Positions 1 through 8,842 of a stretch of DNA of 34,048 nucleotides are shown here, one piece after another. The position numbers were made by a program, and so were the translations under genes. The stretch's first letter is position 1, and each line of letters begins with the position of its first letter. The notes beneath the pieces were generated by a model. That model was not told the DNA's origin. It was given only the letters and a program-made list of their open reading frames with translations, and ran no database searches. Source of the stretch: Bacteroidales bacterium (GTDB lineage: Bacteria > Bacteroidota > Bacteroidia > Bacteroidales > P3); the NCBI GenBank assembly GCA_017530105.1, contig JAFXMW010000019.1, positions 1-34,048 of the forward strand. The letters run 5' to 3'.

Positions 1-26
1 ATGTGATATATATGTGATATATATGT
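1..26. repeat. Short tandem repeat, 11-bp unit
   Basis: The unit ATGTGATATAT occurs twice head to tail (1-11, 12-22) and begins a third time. It lies just beyond the stop codon of the last gene of the long minus-strand gene train. It cannot be followed further left because the window starts here. No function is assigned. Confidence 0.6.
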
Positions 27-44
27 AGCGGCTTTTGGGGGGAG

Positions 45-2012
45 TCAGGGGGTGAGTTGGTTGGCGGTCATGCGTTGCATGTAGGACTGTATGATGGCTT
101 TGGTGCGCTGCAGCGAGGTGTCGAAAAGGGGTTTGTCGGCGGGAGAGATGTGGTCTATCCAGTTGTCGTGAAGCAGGGGGTCGGCGGCTATGTCGTACCA
201 GCCTGTGGCTTGTTCGCCGTCGACGAGGAGCAGGCGGTCCCTCTGCACGTATTGGTAGATGCCGTTGTTGTAGTGGATGGCCCAGGTCTGGTCGGCGGGG
301 GTGGCGAGGAGGTCTTGGCCGTAGGCTATGTAGGGGGTTGAGGAGCCTGTGAGGCCGAGAACGGTGGGCATGATGTCGGTTTGCTGTGCCGTGGCGTCGC
401 TCATGCCGGTGGGCAGGAGGCCGGAGGGGCTGAAGAAGATGATGGGCACGCTGAAGGTGCCGAGGGGGGTGTTGTAGGAGGGTTGGAGGTTGACGTTGGT
501 GTGGTCGGCGGTGATGACGAAGAGGGTGTTGCGGTACCAAGGCATTCGGCTTGCTGCGGCGAAGAAGCGGCGCAGGGCTTGGTCGGTGTAGCGGATGCAG
601 GTGAGGATGGGGTGTCCCTCTTGGTGGAGGCTCTGCTTGTAGCGTTCGGGCACGGCGAAGGGATGGTGCGAGGTGGCTGTGAAGAGGGCGGTCATGAAGG
701 GTTGGGGCATCTGGTTCATGACCTCGGCGTAGTATTGGAGAAACTCCTCGTCCCAGATGGCCCAGGTGCCGTCGAAATCGTTTTCGCCGCCGAAACGGCT
801 GTCGTTGTCATACTCGGTGCGGCCGTAGTATTGCTGGAAACCCGAGGTGCGGGCAAAAGCCTGAAAGCCCATCGAGCCGTTCTCAGCGCCGTGGAAGAAG
901 GCTGTGGTGTAGCCGTCGCGGGACAGTTGGCCTGCTATGCCGCTGACGTTGTTGAGCGAGTATCCCGTAACGAAGAAAGGTTCGACGAACATGGGTATGC
1001 CCGAGAGGATGGAAGGCATGCCGTCGATGCTTTTCCGCCCATTGGCGTAGGAGTGGCGGAAGGTGAGACTGTGGGCGATGAGCGAGTCGAGGAAGGGGGT
1101 GTAGCCCGGGTAGTCGTTGTAGGCGCCGATGTATTCCTTGCCGAAACTCTCGAGGATAAGGACGACGACGTTGGGGGTAGTGGAGGGTGAGGGCTCTTTC
1201 GGTTCTTCAGGGTCGCCGAGGTTTGGGGGTAGCGAGGGGGTGTGGAGGGGCGAATAGATGAGGTTGAGTTGTGCGGAGTCGAAGTATCCGGGGTCGGTGA
1301 AGGTGGTTTTGCCCATGGTGCGGATGAGCGAGAAGGGGGTGTTGAGGACTATGGCGGCTTCGGCGGGCTGGTTGACATATTGGTTGGCGTTGCTGATTGT
1401 GATGGGTCGGATGGCCGTGGAGGCGCCTCCGCGCATACCGATTACGGCAAGGGGCATGAAGCCCAGAAAACAGACAAGGGCGAGAACGAAACCGCCCGGG
1501 GTGTAGCGAAGGGGCTCTTTGCCTGGAACGAGGGGATGGCGGTAGAGGTAGACGAGGGCGACGATGAAGGCTATGCCTATAAGGACGAGGTACCAGTGGC
1601 CTATGAGTTCGATGCCGAAGATGCTGCCGAGGTTGCCTTCGTTTTGGAACTCGGAAAAGAAGGTCCACGTGGTGCGGCGGCCGGTGTAGCGTGAATAGAC
1701 GGTGTCGACAAGGTTGACAGTAAGCATGAGGGAGTTGACTACGACAAAGAGGATTTTGAGTGCGAGTTGGTATCCTCTCGACGAAATCCAGCGGAGCGGC
1801 AGGGGGACGAGGACAAGGAGGATGTAGAGGAGGTTGGTGTAGAGGATGGCCGAGGTGTCGAACCGCAGACCTCCGGCCAGCAAGTTAGAGAGCGAAAGCT
1901 GGTTCCACCCCGCCGAATAGAGGTCCCAGAACTCAAGTACATACACCACACGGCAGAGCATGTAGAGCAGGTAGACAAGCAGCAGGTTGTTGAGCAGGCG
2001 GAGATATTTCAT
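45..2012 (-). CDS. LTA synthase-like sulfatase-fold membrane phosphotransferase
   Basis: This 655-residue protein has the layout of LtaS/OpgB-type enzymes: five predicted membrane helices (about residues 9-29, 54-76, 83-106, 139-159 and 174-193), a linker, then an extracytoplasmic sulfatase-fold domain from about residue 280. Visible site residues are Glu288 in VLILESFG, a nucleophile candidate Ser328 in GRKSIDGMPS, His449 in TSHHPF, and Asp503-His504 in TADHTN. Related enzymes move phosphoglycerol or similar groups from phospholipid to a glycan. A Gram-negative cell has no lipoteichoic acid, so the acceptor is unknown. The start at 2012 (MKYLRLLNNL) is chosen because it begins just before the first helix and 10 bp after the MBOAT stop codon; the frame is open further upstream but without membrane-protein character. 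It is the last gene of the train, next to the acyltransferase module. Confidence 0.85.
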   Translation of the reverse strand: MKYLRLLNNLLLVYLLYMLCRVVYVLEFWDLYSAGWNQLSLSNLLAGGLRFDTSAILYTNLLYILLVLVPLPLRWISSRGYQLALKILFVVVNSLMLTVNLVDTVYSRYTGRRTTWTFFSEFQNEGNLGSIFGIELIGHWYLVLIGIAFIVALVYLYRHPLVPGKEPLRYTPGGFVLALVCFLGFMPLAVIGMRGGASTAIRPITISNANQYVNQPAEAAIVLNTPFSLIRTMGKTTFTDPGYFDSAQLNLIYSPLHTPSLPPNLGDPEEPKEPSPSTTPNVVVLILESFGKEYIGAYNDYPGYTPFLDSLIAHSLTFRHSYANGRKSIDGMPSILSGIPMFVEPFFVTGYSLNNVSGIAGQLSRDGYTTAFFHGAENGSMGFQAFARTSGFQQYYGRTEYDNDSRFGGENDFDGTWAIWDEEFLQYYAEVMNQMPQPFMTALFTATSHHPFAVPERYKQSLHQEGHPILTCIRYTDQALRRFFAAASRMPWYRNTLFVITADHTNVNLQPSYNTPLGTFSVPIIFFSPSGLLPTGMSDATAQQTDIMPTVLGLTGSSTPYIAYGQDLLATPADQTWAIHYNNGIYQYVQRDRLLLVDGEQATGWYDIAADPLLHDNWIDHISPADKPLFDTSLQRTKAIIQSYMQRMTANQLTP

Positions 2013-2022
2013 ACGTCGGGGT

Positions 2023-3897
2023 TCAGAATTGGAAATAGATGAACGGTTGCAGGTCGGCGGTGATGAACTGGTAGACGATGAAGACCGTAAGCACCACGGC
2101 AAGGAGCATGAGGGGCAGGGGCATCTGGGCAAACCACAGGCGGTAGCGGCGTTTGAAACGGTCGGGGAGCCAGTGAATCACCATGCCCAAGAGGAAGACG
2201 ACGAAGACAGGCGCGTAGTTGGCAAGGATGTCGGGCACCTGGTTCCAGTTCCAAGGGCTGCCGATGCGCTCCACCATCTGGGTTGCCGTGCGCCATGCCG
2301 TCTCGTTGGCCTCGGCGGGGTCGAGGTTCGAGCCGCTGCGGAAGAAGAGACGGGTGAAGCTGATGAAGATGAAGGTGAGGAAGGTGTTCCACACGGTCAG
2401 GAGACCCTGCTTGAACTTCGAGGGATGGTAGCGGCTTCCCGCAATCAAAGGCACCATGTTGAGCAGGATGATGGTCGCAGCGGTTACCATAAAGGCGAAA
2501 TGGAACATGCTGAACACCGGCAGGGGGAAGAGGTGGTAAAGCCCCTTGACGGCAAGGTAGATGAAGCCGATAGCCACGATGCGGTAGAGAGGACCTTTGT
2601 TTTTCCACCACTTGTAGACCAATATGCCCAAACCGTTGAGGGCACCCCAAGTGATGAAGTTGAACGAAGCTCCGTGCCACATGCCGCCGAGGAGCATGGT
2701 GCTGAAGTTGTTCATGTTGGTGGCGAACTCCTTGCGCAGCTCAGGCCAGGCGAGGTATATCAGCAGCAGGAGCGACGCCACACCTACGGCCACGGCGGTA
2801 ACCCACGGGGTTTTGGCCATGAGAACCACCACAAGGAGCATCACCGAAGGGATGATGAAAGTGGCGGGAGTGGCGTTGCGGTTGCCCCCGAGGGGGATGT
2901 AAAGATAGTCCTTAAGCCAGTTGCTGAGGGAGATATGCCAGCGTTTCCAGAATCCGGCGGCGTTGGTGGCCTTGTAGGGCGAGTTGAAGTTGAGCGGCAG
3001 ATAGAACCCCATGAGCATGGCCACGCCGATGGCGATGTCGGTATAGCCCGAAAAGTCGGCGTAGACCTGCAAAGAGTAGACCAGCAGGGCGGCGAAGTTC
3101 TCGAATGAGGTGTAAAGCAGGGGGTTCTCAAAAACACGGTCGACAAAAGAGACGGCCAGCCAGTCGCTGAGGATAAGTTTTTTGCACAGGCCGTTGAGAA
3201 TCCAGAAAACAGCTATGCCGAACTGGCGGCGGCTGAGGAAGAAGGGTTTGTATAGCTGCGGGATGAACTGGTCGGCACGGACAATGGGACCGGCCACAAG
3301 CTGCGGGAAGAAAGTGGTGTAGAAACCGAAGTCGAGGATATTGTCGGCATGGCGCACCTTGCCTTTGTACACATCGACAATATAGCTGATGTTCTGGAAA
3401 GTGAAGAAACTGATGCCGACAGGCAGGATGATGGCGTTGGCAATGGAGTAGTGGGTGGAGGCGATGGTGTTGAAGATGTCGGTGAAGAAGTAGGCGTATT
3501 TGAAATAGCACAGAACACCCAGGTTGACCGCCACACCCGCAATCATCAGGGCACGGCGGCGCTTGGCTGTACTTTTGCCGGTGGTGGCTTCGCGGTTGGC
3601 GAGGTGGGCAAAGCGCATGCCAAGGAAATAGCCCACGATGGTTGCAAAGATGAGTAGACCGACATAGAAGCCGGAAGTCTTGTAGTAGAAGAAGAGGCTC
3701 ACCAGGAACAGATAGCCGTTGCGCCAAAGCCGCCGGCCTTTGCCCATGTGGCGGCCTTTGCGCCCCAGCGAGACGATGAGGCAGAAGAGGGTGTAGATGA
3801 TGAAGAAGAAGGCCCAGAAATGGAATTGGGTGAAGAGCAGCGGGTGCTCCGAGTCGAAGGCGAAGAGGTGGGTGAGGTATGTGAGGAGGTCGTTCAC
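2023..3897 (-). CDS. MBOAT family O-acyltransferase (AlgI/DltB-like)
   Basis: A 624-residue polytopic membrane protein with the hallmarks of membrane-bound O-acyltransferases: RWHISLSNWLKDYLYIPLGG with His321, and MLLGGMWHGASFNF with the invariant His408. Further family signatures are ILPVGISFFTFQNISYIVD (from about 158), PQLVAGPIVRADQF (about 198) and QVYADFSGYTDIAIG (about 277). Known relatives (AlgI, DltB, PatA) pass an acyl group across the inner membrane to a periplasmic acceptor, usually with an SGNH partner. Two SGNH proteins lie directly upstream, so I infer acetylation of an exported polysaccharide, peptidoglycan or LPS sugar. The start is GTG at 3897, 15 bp after the preceding SGNH gene. 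The substrate cannot be read from the sequence. Confidence 0.93.
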   Translation of the reverse strand: MNDLLTYLTHLFAFDSEHPLLFTQFHFWAFFFIIYTLFCLIVSLGRKGRHMGKGRRLWRNGYLFLVSLFFYYKTSGFYVGLLIFATIVGYFLGMRFAHLANREATTGKSTAKRRRALMIAGVAVNLGVLCYFKYAYFFTDIFNTIASTHYSIANAIILPVGISFFTFQNISYIVDVYKGKVRHADNILDFGFYTTFFPQLVAGPIVRADQFIPQLYKPFFLSRRQFGIAVFWILNGLCKKLILSDWLAVSFVDRVFENPLLYTSFENFAALLVYSLQVYADFSGYTDIAIGVAMLMGFYLPLNFNSPYKATNAAGFWKRWHISLSNWLKDYLYIPLGGNRNATPATFIIPSVMLLVVVLMAKTPWVTAVAVGVASLLLLIYLAWPELRKEFATNMNNFSTMLLGGMWHGASFNFITWGALNGLGILVYKWWKNKGPLYRIVAIGFIYLAVKGLYHLFPLPVFSMFHFAFMVTAATIILLNMVPLIAGSRYHPSKFKQGLLTVWNTFLTFIFISFTRLFFRSGSNLDPAEANETAWRTATQMVERIGSPWNWNQVPDILANYAPVFVVFLLGMVIHWLPDRFKRRYRLWFAQMPLPLMLLAVVLTVFIVYQFITADLQPFIYFQF

Positions 3898-3912
3898 GGA
3901 TTGGGGGAAGGG

Positions 3913-5181
3913 TTAGCGTTTGGATGATTTAGGGGTGGGCGAGGGGGGAAGTTGAGGTTGGCGGGAGATTTCGTTGTAGAGCGCCTCGTAGAGCATGTCG
4001 CCCATGAGCCGGTAGCCGGCACGGGTGAAGTGGACTTTGTCCTTCTGTGCAAGGCCTGCTTTTTGCCATTTCTCCATGGATTTGAGTCCGCCCATAATCT
4101 CGAACTGGTCCCAGACGGCACCGCCGGTCAGCGCGGCCAGGCGGTAGAACACCTCGCGGGCGAGGGGGCCGTTGTTGTTGACGGTATAGCGGCGGCGGGC
4201 TTTGCGATAGCTGTCGTTGTTGGTGACAAAGATGAAGGCACACTTGGGATTGACCTTGCGGATGGAGTCGCACAGGGCAAGGTAGTTGTTTTTGAAGGCT
4301 ACGGTGTCGAAATCCTTTTCGTGGGCATCGTTGATGCCGATGCCGAAGATGACGAGGTCAGGGCGGAGGAGACGGAGGTCGTCGGCGAGGGGGCATTTCA
4401 GGTAGTCGGGTACGGCGGCGCCGTTGACACCGATGGAATGGTATGAGAACCCAGGCTGGCGGTTGCCGAGACAGACCCCGGTGAGGGTGAAGGTCTGTCC
4501 TGGGGTGCAGGGCAGGATGATGTCGAACGAGTCGGTGGGTTGCCGCAGGTTGAAGACAAAGCGGCGCGTCGAGGTGTCGACATAGGAAGGCTGTATGTCG
4601 CGCCCCTCATAGCTCAGCAGGGGGATGACTCCTTGGGGTGAGGAACCCAGCACCACGATGTGGCGTACTCCGTAGTCGATGGCCTTGTCGGCGGCAAGGA
4701 GTTGGATGCGGGTGACGGTGTCCTTGGCGGTGATGGAGATGCCGCAGAGCCCCATGGGGTATTCGGGCTCCTTGTATACGTTGCGGGTGAGGATGACTTT
4801 CTCCTTGCAGTGTACTTTATAGTCGTCGGGGTTGTTGCACTTGGCTGCCGCCGAATAGGGGAATATCATGCCGCGACCCCCTATCAGGTTGGGGTATTGC
4901 TGCATGATGTGTGTGCGCACTTGGTTGGGGAAGACGCCGGCCTGTACGTGCGAGCCGCCGATATGGATGATGTTGAGGGTGCCCTGACCGGTGGCGGCCA
5001 CGCGCTTCCATTTGTTAAAGAAATGGAGCAGGGTGGAGGAGGTGCTGTCGTAGTGCAACACATTGGCCTCTTTGTGGATAAAGGGATAGGGGTTCTGCCC
5101 CTGGCATCCGGTGGCCAAAAGCCAGAGAGCCGTGAGGATGAGGGCATGGCGGACGGTGCGGAGAGAGGTGTTATTTAGCAT
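3913..5181 (-). CDS. SGNH/GDSL-hydrolase-like lipoprotein, MBOAT partner
   Basis: This 422-residue protein starts with a lipoprotein signal (hydrophobic ALILTALWLLATGC, acylated Cys26), so it is probably anchored on the periplasmic side of a membrane. SGNH blocks are visible: IIHIGGSHVQAG (Ser77), FGIGINDAH (Asn284) and DKVHFTRAGY (Asp381, His384). In alginate and peptidoglycan acetylation, SGNH proteins of this kind finish transfer of the acetyl group handed over by the MBOAT; some relatives are esterases instead. Its start overlaps the end of the next upstream SGNH gene by 11 bp, and the MBOAT follows 15 bp later, so the three are almost certainly co-translated. The C-terminus is a short Pro/Ser/Lys tail. 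Confidence 0.85.
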   Translation of the reverse strand: MLNNTSLRTVRHALILTALWLLATGCQGQNPYPFIHKEANVLHYDSTSSTLLHFFNKWKRVAATGQGTLNIIHIGGSHVQAGVFPNQVRTHIMQQYPNLIGGRGMIFPYSAAAKCNNPDDYKVHCKEKVILTRNVYKEPEYPMGLCGISITAKDTVTRIQLLAADKAIDYGVRHIVVLGSSPQGVIPLLSYEGRDIQPSYVDTSTRRFVFNLRQPTDSFDIILPCTPGQTFTLTGVCLGNRQPGFSYHSIGVNGAAVPDYLKCPLADDLRLLRPDLVIFGIGINDAHEKDFDTVAFKNNYLALCDSIRKVNPKCAFIFVTNNDSYRKARRRYTVNNNGPLAREVFYRLAALTGGAVWDQFEIMGGLKSMEKWQKAGLAQKDKVHFTRAGYRLMGDMLYEALYNEISRQPQLPPSPTPKSSKR

Positions 5182-6598
5182 CGGTGACCTCCGTTTCTGT
5201 GTTGACAGTAGTGTTCCGTCTCATTTTATAGAGTGTGTACATATTTTCGAAAGCTGTTGCCAAGCGGTCGCCCATCACGTCGGCGCCCCGTTGGGAGAAA
5301 TGAATAAAGTCGCCGCTTCCCAACCCTTGGTTTACCCAAGCCGACATGGAGTTGGCGCCGCCCATGGCGTCGTAGATGCTCCAGTAGGCGGCCCCATGGG
5401 CGCAGACGGCGTTGCGGAGCGCCTCCACCACGCGGGGAATCCAGGAATAAGAGTAGAGGTTGCCCTCTTCGGTACGTTTGCTCATGTCCGACGGGCCGAT
5501 AAAGAGTATCAGTGCATTGGGGCAGCATTGGTGAAGACGGTCAATCTGCTTGCCCATCTCGTTGGCATAGGCTTGGATAGAACGGTCGTTGCTGAGATAG
5601 GGGACGGAATTGCCGCCGAACTGGAGGATGATGAGTCCCACGTCCATCAGGGCGTAGGCCTGCGTCAGCTGGTCGCGGTTGATTTGTGAGAACTGGTGGC
5701 CGGAGCAGCCTCGCATGGGGATATTGTCCACAGCCATGCCGGGACCGTTGTCCACCATCACGCCGTAGAGGTCGGCGGCCCCTTGGACGGAGATGCGCAG
5801 CTCGGTGGCGGCGGAGTCGAGCCGCCAGTTGAAGAGGTGAACGCCGGCGGTGGTGTCCTCCTGCTCAGAAGTGTAGCCACCGGCCTTCAGCGAGGCCTTC
5901 AGGGGACCCGGACGGTTGCAGAAGAGGAGACCGACCCGTCCGAAACGGGAGAGGCGGCTGTCGCGATTCTTGTGGGTGGTGGCCTTGATGTTGCTGGTGG
6001 CCGAGCCTGCCACATGGAAGTCCTGCACCATGGGGCCGTAGTTGCCATTGGCGCGCACCACGATGCTGTCGCCGAAGGGCGATTGGCGTACCAATGCACC
6101 GCTGCCGTAGGTGCTGACGGAGTAAGAGGGGATGAGGGTGGCAAAGGGAACGAGTCCGGGGCCGCCGCCACCGAAGAGGGTCTGCAGCCGCGACCGCAGA
6201 CGGTCCGACATGCGGTCCATCTCAATCTGAGAGTCGCCATAGTGAACGATGCGGATGGTGCGGCCGGTCTTGCCAGTCTTTTCCAACTGGGCGAAGAGGG
6301 TATCGAAGAAACGGTCGTCGTCGTTGGGGAACCAGAAGCGGATGTCGCTGCTGTCGAGTTGGCGCTGGTAGCATGCCATGGAGTCCTGCAGCGAGTCCAG
6401 CATGGCAGCAAGCGAGTCCTGTTGGCGGAGGTAGGCCTCTACATCGAGTTCGTGCTGCGGATTGAGTATCTTGGTGAGCGTGGGGAAACGGAGAGTCACG
6501 GTGCCGATATGCCAGCGACCTTGCGGAAAGAGGTAGCACACTCCCGCCAACATGGCAATAACGACAGCCATAAATAACAGTATCCGCCAAGCCTTCAT
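5171..6598 (-). CDS. Membrane-anchored SGNH/GDSL-hydrolase-like protein
   Basis: A 475-residue protein with one N-terminal membrane helix (about 5-25) and a periplasmic domain. A likely helical or coiled segment (about 50-85, rich in Asp-Ser-Leu) precedes the catalytic core. SGNH signatures are IVHYGDSQIEMDR with Ser123, ILQFGGNSVPYL with Asn330, and GDFIHFSQRG with Asp430 and His433. It differs from the neighbouring SGNH lipoprotein in anchor and in block I, so the cluster has two non-identical partners, as alginate acetylation has AlgJ and AlgX. I infer one receives the acyl group from the MBOAT and the other delivers it or edits the product. It lies 47 bp after lpxD. Confidence 0.85.
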   Translation of the reverse strand: MKAWRILLFMAVVIAMLAGVCYLFPQGRWHIGTVTLRFPTLTKILNPQHELDVEAYLRQQDSLAAMLDSLQDSMACYQRQLDSSDIRFWFPNDDDRFFDTLFAQLEKTGKTGRTIRIVHYGDSQIEMDRMSDRLRSRLQTLFGGGGPGLVPFATLIPSYSVSTYGSGALVRQSPFGDSIVVRANGNYGPMVQDFHVAGSATSNIKATTHKNRDSRLSRFGRVGLLFCNRPGPLKASLKAGGYTSEQEDTTAGVHLFNWRLDSAATELRISVQGAADLYGVMVDNGPGMAVDNIPMRGCSGHQFSQINRDQLTQAYALMDVGLIILQFGGNSVPYLSNDRSIQAYANEMGKQIDRLHQCCPNALILFIGPSDMSKRTEEGNLYSYSWIPRVVEALRNAVCAHGAAYWSIYDAMGGANSMSAWVNQGLGSGDFIHFSQRGADVMGDRLATAFENMYTLYKMRRNTTVNTETEVTDAK

Positions 6599-6645
6599 AT
6601 CTTCAATAGAACATTAAATCTTGAAATGGATGAGCGAACCGCTTC

Positions 6646-7671
6646 TCACTTTTCGTTTATCGTTTTTTTCAGCTCCTGGATGTCGTTGTACATCTCTTCC
6701 AGTTTTCGCTGCATAACGAAGATTTTCTTCTGCCGGTCGGCTGGCATGGCAGGAGAGCCGAGCACAACGGAGTCGTCGCCAATGTTGCGGGTGACACCCG
6801 ACTGGGCGGCAATGGTGACACGGTCGCCAACGGTGATATGTCCCACGATACCTACCTGCCCGGCAATCACGCAGTTGTTGCCCACCTTTCCGCTGCCTGC
6901 ACAGCCCGACTGGGAAGCCATGACGGTGTTGCTGCCGAAAGAGACATTGTGGGCAATCTGGCAGAGGTTGTCGATTTTGGCACCTTGGTGGACGATGGTG
7001 GAGCCCATTGTGGCACGGTCGATACAAGTGTTGGCACCGATTTCCACATTGTCTTCAATCACCACATTGCCTATTTGGTCAATTTTGTTGTAGGAACCGT
7101 CGCCTGTTGGGGCAAATCCAAAACCGTCGGCACCCACCACAACGCCGGCGTGGAGGATGCAGTTGTTGCCCACTTGACATTCGCGGTAGATTTTAACACC
7201 TGGGTAGAGAATGGTGTTGTCGCCGATATGGCAGTTGTCGCCGATATAGACTTGGGGGTATATCTGCACATTGTTGCCGACAACGGTGTTGCGGCCAATC
7301 ACGGCAAAAGGACCCACGTAGCAACCTTTGCCCAGCCGTGCGGAGCAGTGGATGCTGCTGCGCAGCGAGCGGCCGCGTTTGGGTTTGTCGGCAGAGTTGA
7401 ACATGTGCAACACTTTGGCTACGCACAGGTAAGGGTTGTCCACACGGATGAGAGTAGCGTTGACAGGATGCTCCAGCACAAAATCGCGTGCTATGAGGAT
7501 GGCTGCGGCTTTCCGCTCATAGATATAGTGTGTGTATTTGGGGTTGGCGAGGAAGGTGATGCCTCCTTCGTCGACCTCTTCGATGCGGCAGGGTTTCCAG
7601 ATGAGGACGTTTTCGTCGCCTTCAACGGTACCCTTAAGTTTCTGGGCTATTTGTTTTGCTGTGAATTGCAT
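6646..7671 (-). CDS. lpxD: UDP-3-O-(3-hydroxyacyl)glucosamine N-acyltransferase
   Basis: LpxD adds the N-linked hydroxyacyl chain in lipid A synthesis, in the cytoplasm. The 341-residue product has the expected N-terminal uridine-binding domain (about 1-95), then a long left-handed beta-helix of hexapeptide repeats (VIGRNTVVGNNV, VYIGDNCHIGDNT and on) to about residue 300, and a C-terminal helical tail. The catalytic histidine is His241 in QIAHNVSFG, and HAGVVVGADGFGF is the family signature before it. Length is normal for the family. The start overlaps the end of the HhH gene by 25 bp. In many Bacteroidota lpxD is followed by an lpxC-fabZ fusion; here the SGNH/MBOAT genes follow instead. Confidence 0.96.
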   Translation of the reverse strand: MQFTAKQIAQKLKGTVEGDENVLIWKPCRIEEVDEGGITFLANPKYTHYIYERKAAAILIARDFVLEHPVNATLIRVDNPYLCVAKVLHMFNSADKPKRGRSLRSSIHCSARLGKGCYVGPFAVIGRNTVVGNNVQIYPQVYIGDNCHIGDNTILYPGVKIYRECQVGNNCILHAGVVVGADGFGFAPTGDGSYNKIDQIGNVVIEDNVEIGANTCIDRATMGSTIVHQGAKIDNLCQIAHNVSFGSNTVMASQSGCAGSGKVGNNCVIAGQVGIVGHITVGDRVTIAAQSGVTRNIGDDSVVLGSPAMPADRQKKIFVMQRKLEEMYNDIQELKKTINEK

Positions 7672-8273
7672 GTCAAGTATGGTTCAATAAGTGTGAATGT
7701 TTCGGAATCGATAAGTGGAATATTGAGGATGTCGGACACCTGCTTATAGGGTCCATTTTGCTCCCTATAGCGTAGGATGGCCTTGGCTTGATAGTAGTCG
7801 AGGTAGGGGTGGTGTTTCAGTTGGTCGATGTCGGCCGTGTTAAGGTCGATTTTTTGTATTGCGGAGGGGTTGACCGTCAGGTGGGGTGCTATGTCGTTAT
7901 AGCGTGTGGTATCAATACCGTATACTTCGCGCAGTTGCTCTTTGCGGATGTATCCACCCAAAAGGGAGCGGTATTTGAGGATGCGTCGTGCAATGGTGGG
8001 GCCGATGTTGTAGAGCTGTACCAGGTCGAGGCTGTCGGCAGTGTTCAACTCAAATACCAGAGGTTTTTTCTTACGTGGAGAGTAAGGGGATTGGGAATTG
8101 GGGAGACCTCCAGAAGGATTGGGATGGGAGGTGTCGGAAAGGAGCCGAAGCGAGGAGTCGTTGAGGGAGGAGTCGGGGAGAGGATGGTTGCCTTTAGGCT
8201 GGACAGCCAAGAGGGTGAGAGTTGCCGCCAGCAGGAGAAGAGTTAGCCAAAGGTAGCCCCGTTTACGTGTCAT
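7647..8273 (-). CDS. ComEA-like helix-hairpin-helix protein
   Basis: A protein of about 208 residues with an N-terminal membrane helix (YLWLTLLLLAATLTLLAV), a Ser/Pro/Asn-rich linker, and two helix-hairpin-helix units opening with FELNTADSLDLVQL and KIDLNTADIDQLKHHPYLD. The tandem layout is that of ComEA-type DNA-binding proteins, which hold DNA outside the inner membrane during uptake. A role in transformation is plausible given comEC further along, but not shown. The start at 8273 forms an ATGA overlap with lptC; an in-frame ATG at 8285 is possible. An AGGAGG lies only 2 nt before the 8273 ATG, closer than usual, which leaves the choice of start open. Confidence 0.82.
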   Translation of the reverse strand: MTRKRGYLWLTLLLLAATLTLLAVQPKGNHPLPDSSLNDSSLRLLSDTSHPNPSGGLPNSQSPYSPRKKKPLVFELNTADSLDLVQLYNIGPTIARRILKYRSLLGGYIRKEQLREVYGIDTTRYNDIAPHLTVNPSAIQKIDLNTADIDQLKHHPYLDYYQAKAILRYREQNGPYKQVSDILNIPLIDSETFTLIEPYLTCNSQQNK

Positions 8274-8842
8274 TCCTCCTTCCATTCAATAGTGCCTCGT
8301 TGGTGAGTGATTTTGGGAGAGTTAAATTCATCGTCGCTCTCAAAGCTGTCGCCCAAAGTGATTCGACGGCCGTTTTTGGAGCGCAAAGGTTTGTCGGAAT
8401 AAACGCGGTGTTGCATCGAGTTCCAGGTGAGGTCTTGCAGATAGACGGTGTCGCCCGATTGGAGGTCGATGATTACCACGCTGTCCTTGATAAAGGTTTC
8501 CTGCCTTTTGTCGTACGACACCGCATAGCGTGCCGTCAGGATGCCGGTTGGCTTGTTGTAGCCGTTGAAGAAGCGCATCTTTACCCCTTTGGGGTATTCG
8601 GTCTTGGGTTCCGGTTTGCTGTATTGACGGATGATGGGTGCTTCCATAAGCACCTGCAGCTGACCGTTGGAGCTGCGCCGGATATGTGCATTCTTAATCG
8701 TGCTGTCGGGCAGGTCGTGGTGTTCGAAAATCTTGATTTTCTCAATGTCGTTGCCGCACGAGCAGAAACAACAGGCAAGAAGAAGGGCGGTAGCCCCTCT
8801 TCTTGCCTTTATTGTAAGTGATTTGAGCGAGAGACCAGTCAT
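8270..8842 (-). CDS. lptC: LPS export periplasmic protein LptC-like lipoprotein
   Basis: A 190-residue protein with a short hydrophobic N-terminus ending in a lipobox-like CFCSC-GN, then a beta-rich region with LptC/OstA-type features: KIFEHHDLPDSTIKNAHI, GVKMRFFNGYNKPTGILTA, YDKRQETFIKDSVVIID and VYLQDLTWNSMQHRVYSD. In known systems LptC bridges the LptBFG transporter and LptA in moving LPS across the periplasm. The start codon follows the TPR stop codon directly (TAA then ATG), and the end overlaps the HhH gene by 4 bp, so it is translationally coupled on both sides. Its place between an envelope TPR protein and lpxD fits LPS assembly. Confidence 0.85.
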   Translation of the reverse strand: MTGLSLKSLTIKARRGATALLLACCFCSCGNDIEKIKIFEHHDLPDSTIKNAHIRRSSNGQLQVLMEAPIIRQYSKPEPKTEYPKGVKMRFFNGYNKPTGILTARYAVSYDKRQETFIKDSVVIIDLQSGDTVYLQDLTWNSMQHRVYSDKPLRSKNGRRITLGDSFESDDEFNSPKITHQRGTIEWKEE

